A stretch of 39,380 nt of DNA from Streptomyces indicus (lineage in GTDB: Bacteria; Actinomycetota; Actinomycetes; Streptomycetales; Streptomycetaceae): the NCBI RefSeq assembly GCF_900100315.1, contig NZ_FNFF01000028.1, forward strand, positions 1 to 39,380, read 5' to 3'. The notes under the pieces were generated by a model. The model made no database searches. It had not been told where the DNA came from and was given only the letters and a program-made list of their open reading frames with translations. Position numbers and translations under genes: made by a program. Below are positions 37,916 to 39,380 of the stretch, piece by piece. How positions within the stretch are numbered: the first letter of the stretch is position 1; every line of letters begins with the position of its first letter.

Positions 37916-39187
37916 ATGCCTCGTAGAGCAGCGAACAACCCCCGACAGCTCCGGTCGAAGTCGTGCGGCTGCGCCGCGTGCATGGAGGAGTACCCGCCCG
38001 AGCAGCACGGCGAGCGCAAGCGCCGGCGCGACTGCATCGGCTCGTGGCAGGCCCGATACCGCGACCCGGCGGGCAAGCAGAAGGCGAAGAACTTCGCGAA
38101 GAAGAGCGAGGCCGACGACTTCCTCGACGACGTCCGGACCCGCGTCCGGCGCCGCACGTACAACGACCCCGTGCGCGGAGAGATCAGCCTCTCGGAGTGG
38201 TGGGCCCTGTGGTGGCCGAGCCAGCCGAAGAAGGCGGTCACGACCACGAACCGGAAGCTGTCGAACTGGTCGGTCCACATAGAGCCGAAGTGGGGCAAGT
38301 GGCGGTTGTGCGACCTCGAATACATCGAGTTGCAGAACTGGCTCACGAACGAGGTGAAGGGGTACCACACCCGGAAGAAGTGCCTAGAGCTCTTGAACAT
38401 GATGCTCCGGGGCGCGGTCAAGGACGGCAAGCGCATCGCGTTCAACCCGGCCGCCGAGGTCGACATCGAGGCGGCGCCGAAGAAGCACGCCGACGACGTG
38501 CGGCCGCCGACCAAGGAACAGTGCGCGCTCATCCGGAAGCACGTCCCGATGTACTACCAACCGCTTGTGATCTTCCTCGAAGAGACCGGGCTGCGGTGGG
38601 GCGAGGCGACCGGCCTGCGGTGGGAAAACGTCGACCTCGACGCTCAGCACTTCAAGGTTAAGGAGGTGCTCAGCGAGGACAACGGGAGGCTATTCCGCAA
38701 GGCGGCACCGAAGAGCGTCGCCGGGTTCCGGACCGTACCGCTCACCCCGGCCGCGGCCGACGCGATCCGCGTCATGGTCAAGCGGTGGCGGCCCCGGGAG
38801 ACGGTGACGCCGATCGGAGACGACCCGTACGACCTGGTCGCCGACGAGCTCGTGTTCCGCGGCCCGCAGGGCGGGGTACTCACGCGGCACAACTTCCGCC
38901 GCACGTGGGTGCCGGCCATCCAAGACGCGGGCCTCGCCCGCAAGGTGACGAACCCGGAGACGGGGCGAACCGAGTGGTGGCCGCGGGTGCACGACCTGCG
39001 GCACGTCTTCGCGACGTGGCTCAAGGATCTCGGCATTGACGAGAAGGACACGCAGACGGTCATGGGCCACGATCGAGGGTCCAAGGTGACATGGATCTAC
39101 CAGCACTCGCCCGAGGACGTCGCGGCGAAGGTGCGGGCGGTCATGGCGCCGGAGACGGCCGGTGTTCGAATGCTCAAGGCCGTATGA
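37916..39187 (+). CDS. int: Tyrosine recombinase integrase
   Basis: A 423-residue site-specific recombinase. The catalytic set is R227 in T-G-L-R-W-G-E, H359-D-L-R362, H385 in M-G-H-D, and nucleophile Y395 in W-I-Y-Q-H. The SAM-like core-binding domain is around 85-190, and an N-terminal arm-binding part contains S-C17-G-C19-A-A-C22 and C40, an unusual Cys cluster that may bind zinc. It would integrate the phage at the tRNA site whose 3' part lies 150 bases downstream, and excise it with an excisionase-like partner. No ribosome binding site is obvious; the start overlaps a short upstream frame. Confidence 0.95.
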   Translation: MPRRAANNPRQLRSKSCGCAACMEEYPPEQHGERKRRRDCIGSWQARYRDPAGKQKAKNFAKKSEADDFLDDVRTRVRRRTYNDPVRGEISLSEWWALWWPSQPKKAVTTTNRKLSNWSVHIEPKWGKWRLCDLEYIELQNWLTNEVKGYHTRKKCLELLNMMLRGAVKDGKRIAFNPAAEVDIEAAPKKHADDVRPPTKEQCALIRKHVPMYYQPLVIFLEETGLRWGEATGLRWENVDLDAQHFKVKEVLSEDNGRLFRKAAPKSVAGFRTVPLTPAAADAIRVMVKRWRPRETVTPIGDDPYDLVADELVFRGPQGGVLTRHNFRRTWVPAIQDAGLARKVTNPETGRTEWWPRVHDLRHVFATWLKDLGIDEKDTQTVMGHDRGSKVTWIYQHSPEDVAAKVRAVMAPETAGVRMLKAV

Positions 39188-39192
39188 CAGCC

Positions 39193-39316
39193 AGAGTCCA
39201 CATAGAGTCCACAAACCCCCCTCGACGAGTCTCGGCGAGACTCGGTGAAACACATAACTGCACGTCAGAGCCCTTGTCAGGGGCACTCGGTGAGTCTCGG
39301 CGAACCTCGGCGAGAC
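39193..39316. repeat. Probable integrase arm-type sites next to attR
   Basis: AGAGTCCACA is repeated at 39193-39202 and 39204-39213, an 11-base period close to one helical turn. Further on, GAGTCTCGGCGA occurs at 39227-39238 and 39292-39303 with CTCGGTGA and CTCGGCGAGAC variants nearby. Such repeats between int and the tRNA-derived core are typical arm-binding sites for tyrosine integrases and their excisionases. Confidence 0.6.
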
Positions 39317-39336
39317 AGGAAAACGATCTACGTTTT

Positions 39337-39380
39337 CTCCTAAAGCGGGTGTCGCAGGTTCGAATCCTGCCGGGGGCACT
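39337..39380 (+). tRNA. 3' part of a tRNA gene (tRNA-Arg CCU), attR core
   Basis: From 39337 the sequence reads as an anticodon loop CTCCTAA (anticodon CCT, 39339-39341), 3' anticodon strand AGCGG, T-stem GCAGG/CCTGC around loop TTCGAAT (39354-39370), acceptor strand CGGGGGC (39371-39377) and discriminator A (39378). The five bases before the loop (39332-39336) do not pair with AGCGG, so the 5' half of the tRNA is absent. This is the duplicated 3' segment left at the far end of a tRNA-integrated element. The intact gene should lie left of the window. The Arg identity is inferred from the anticodon. Confidence 0.8.

Noticed and set aside
37851..37925. A 24-codon GTG frame just before the integrase
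   Set aside because: Too short, Arg/Thr/Ala low-complexity; it could be a leader peptide but nothing supports this beyond a possible AGAGGTG.
1..39380. CRISPR arrays, rRNA genes or insertion sequences
   Set aside because: No regularly spaced repeats, rRNA-like sequence or transposase motif was seen anywhere in the window.

Overview
The window is almost entirely one integrated temperate phage of a very high-GC actinomycete, most likely Streptomyces. The GC content, GTG starts, chained ATGA/GTGA gene overlaps, a phiSA1p31-like protein and the phage families all point that way. The right edge is a phage/host junction. A tyrosine integrase (37916-39187) is followed by probable arm-type repeats and the 3' part of a tRNA, read as tRNA-Arg(CCU), which is the expected attR. 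The left edge cuts a tail gene, so lysis genes, the remaining tail genes and the intact tRNA at attL must lie outside.

Late region (1-17465, all minus, read right to left): small ORFs, an HNH endonuclease, a zinc-finger Prim-Pol protein, terminase small and large subunits, portal, MuF-like protein, scaffold, decoration protein, major capsid protein, head-tail connectors, tail terminator, major tail protein, a G/GT-type tail chaperone pair, a tape measure protein with a lytic transglycosylase domain, and tail-tip proteins. This is a siphovirus-type head and tail cluster with an HNH/terminase arrangement typical of cos phages.

Between late and early genes are an 814-base non-coding stretch rich in inverted repeats (17466-18279) and a cargo island (18280-21486) that is not phage-like. 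The cargo holds a CmtR-type ArsR/SmtB metal sensor, a CDF cation transporter with a Cys-rich tail and a lipoprotein signal peptidase in one minus-strand operon. Divergent from it are a SAM methyltransferase and an isoprenylcysteine-methyltransferase-like membrane protein, and convergent with it is a thioredoxin-like 'DF' protein. It reads as a Cd/Pb-type metal resistance cassette carried by the prophage.

The early region (21721-36765, mostly minus) is a tightly coupled string. From its promoter end it contains a Cro-like HTH, an excisionase-like HTH, small unknowns, a RecB-like nuclease, a phiC31 gp3-like (RDF-family) protein, a DnaQ-like exonuclease, a RuvC-like resolvase, a replication initiator/loader pair, a duplicated HNH-like protein, several small Zn-binding proteins and an SpdB-like membrane protein. 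One plus-strand island interrupts it (23905-24647): a ribbon-helix-helix regulator and a GIY-YIG nuclease fused to a Phd-like antitoxin domain. The island is driven from a region with two identical 14-bp palindromes exactly 21 bp apart and closed by a strong terminator. This is the best candidate for an undescribed small system.

The lysogeny control region (36456-37403) has a plus-strand repressor facing the early operon, with repeated operator-like sequences between them.
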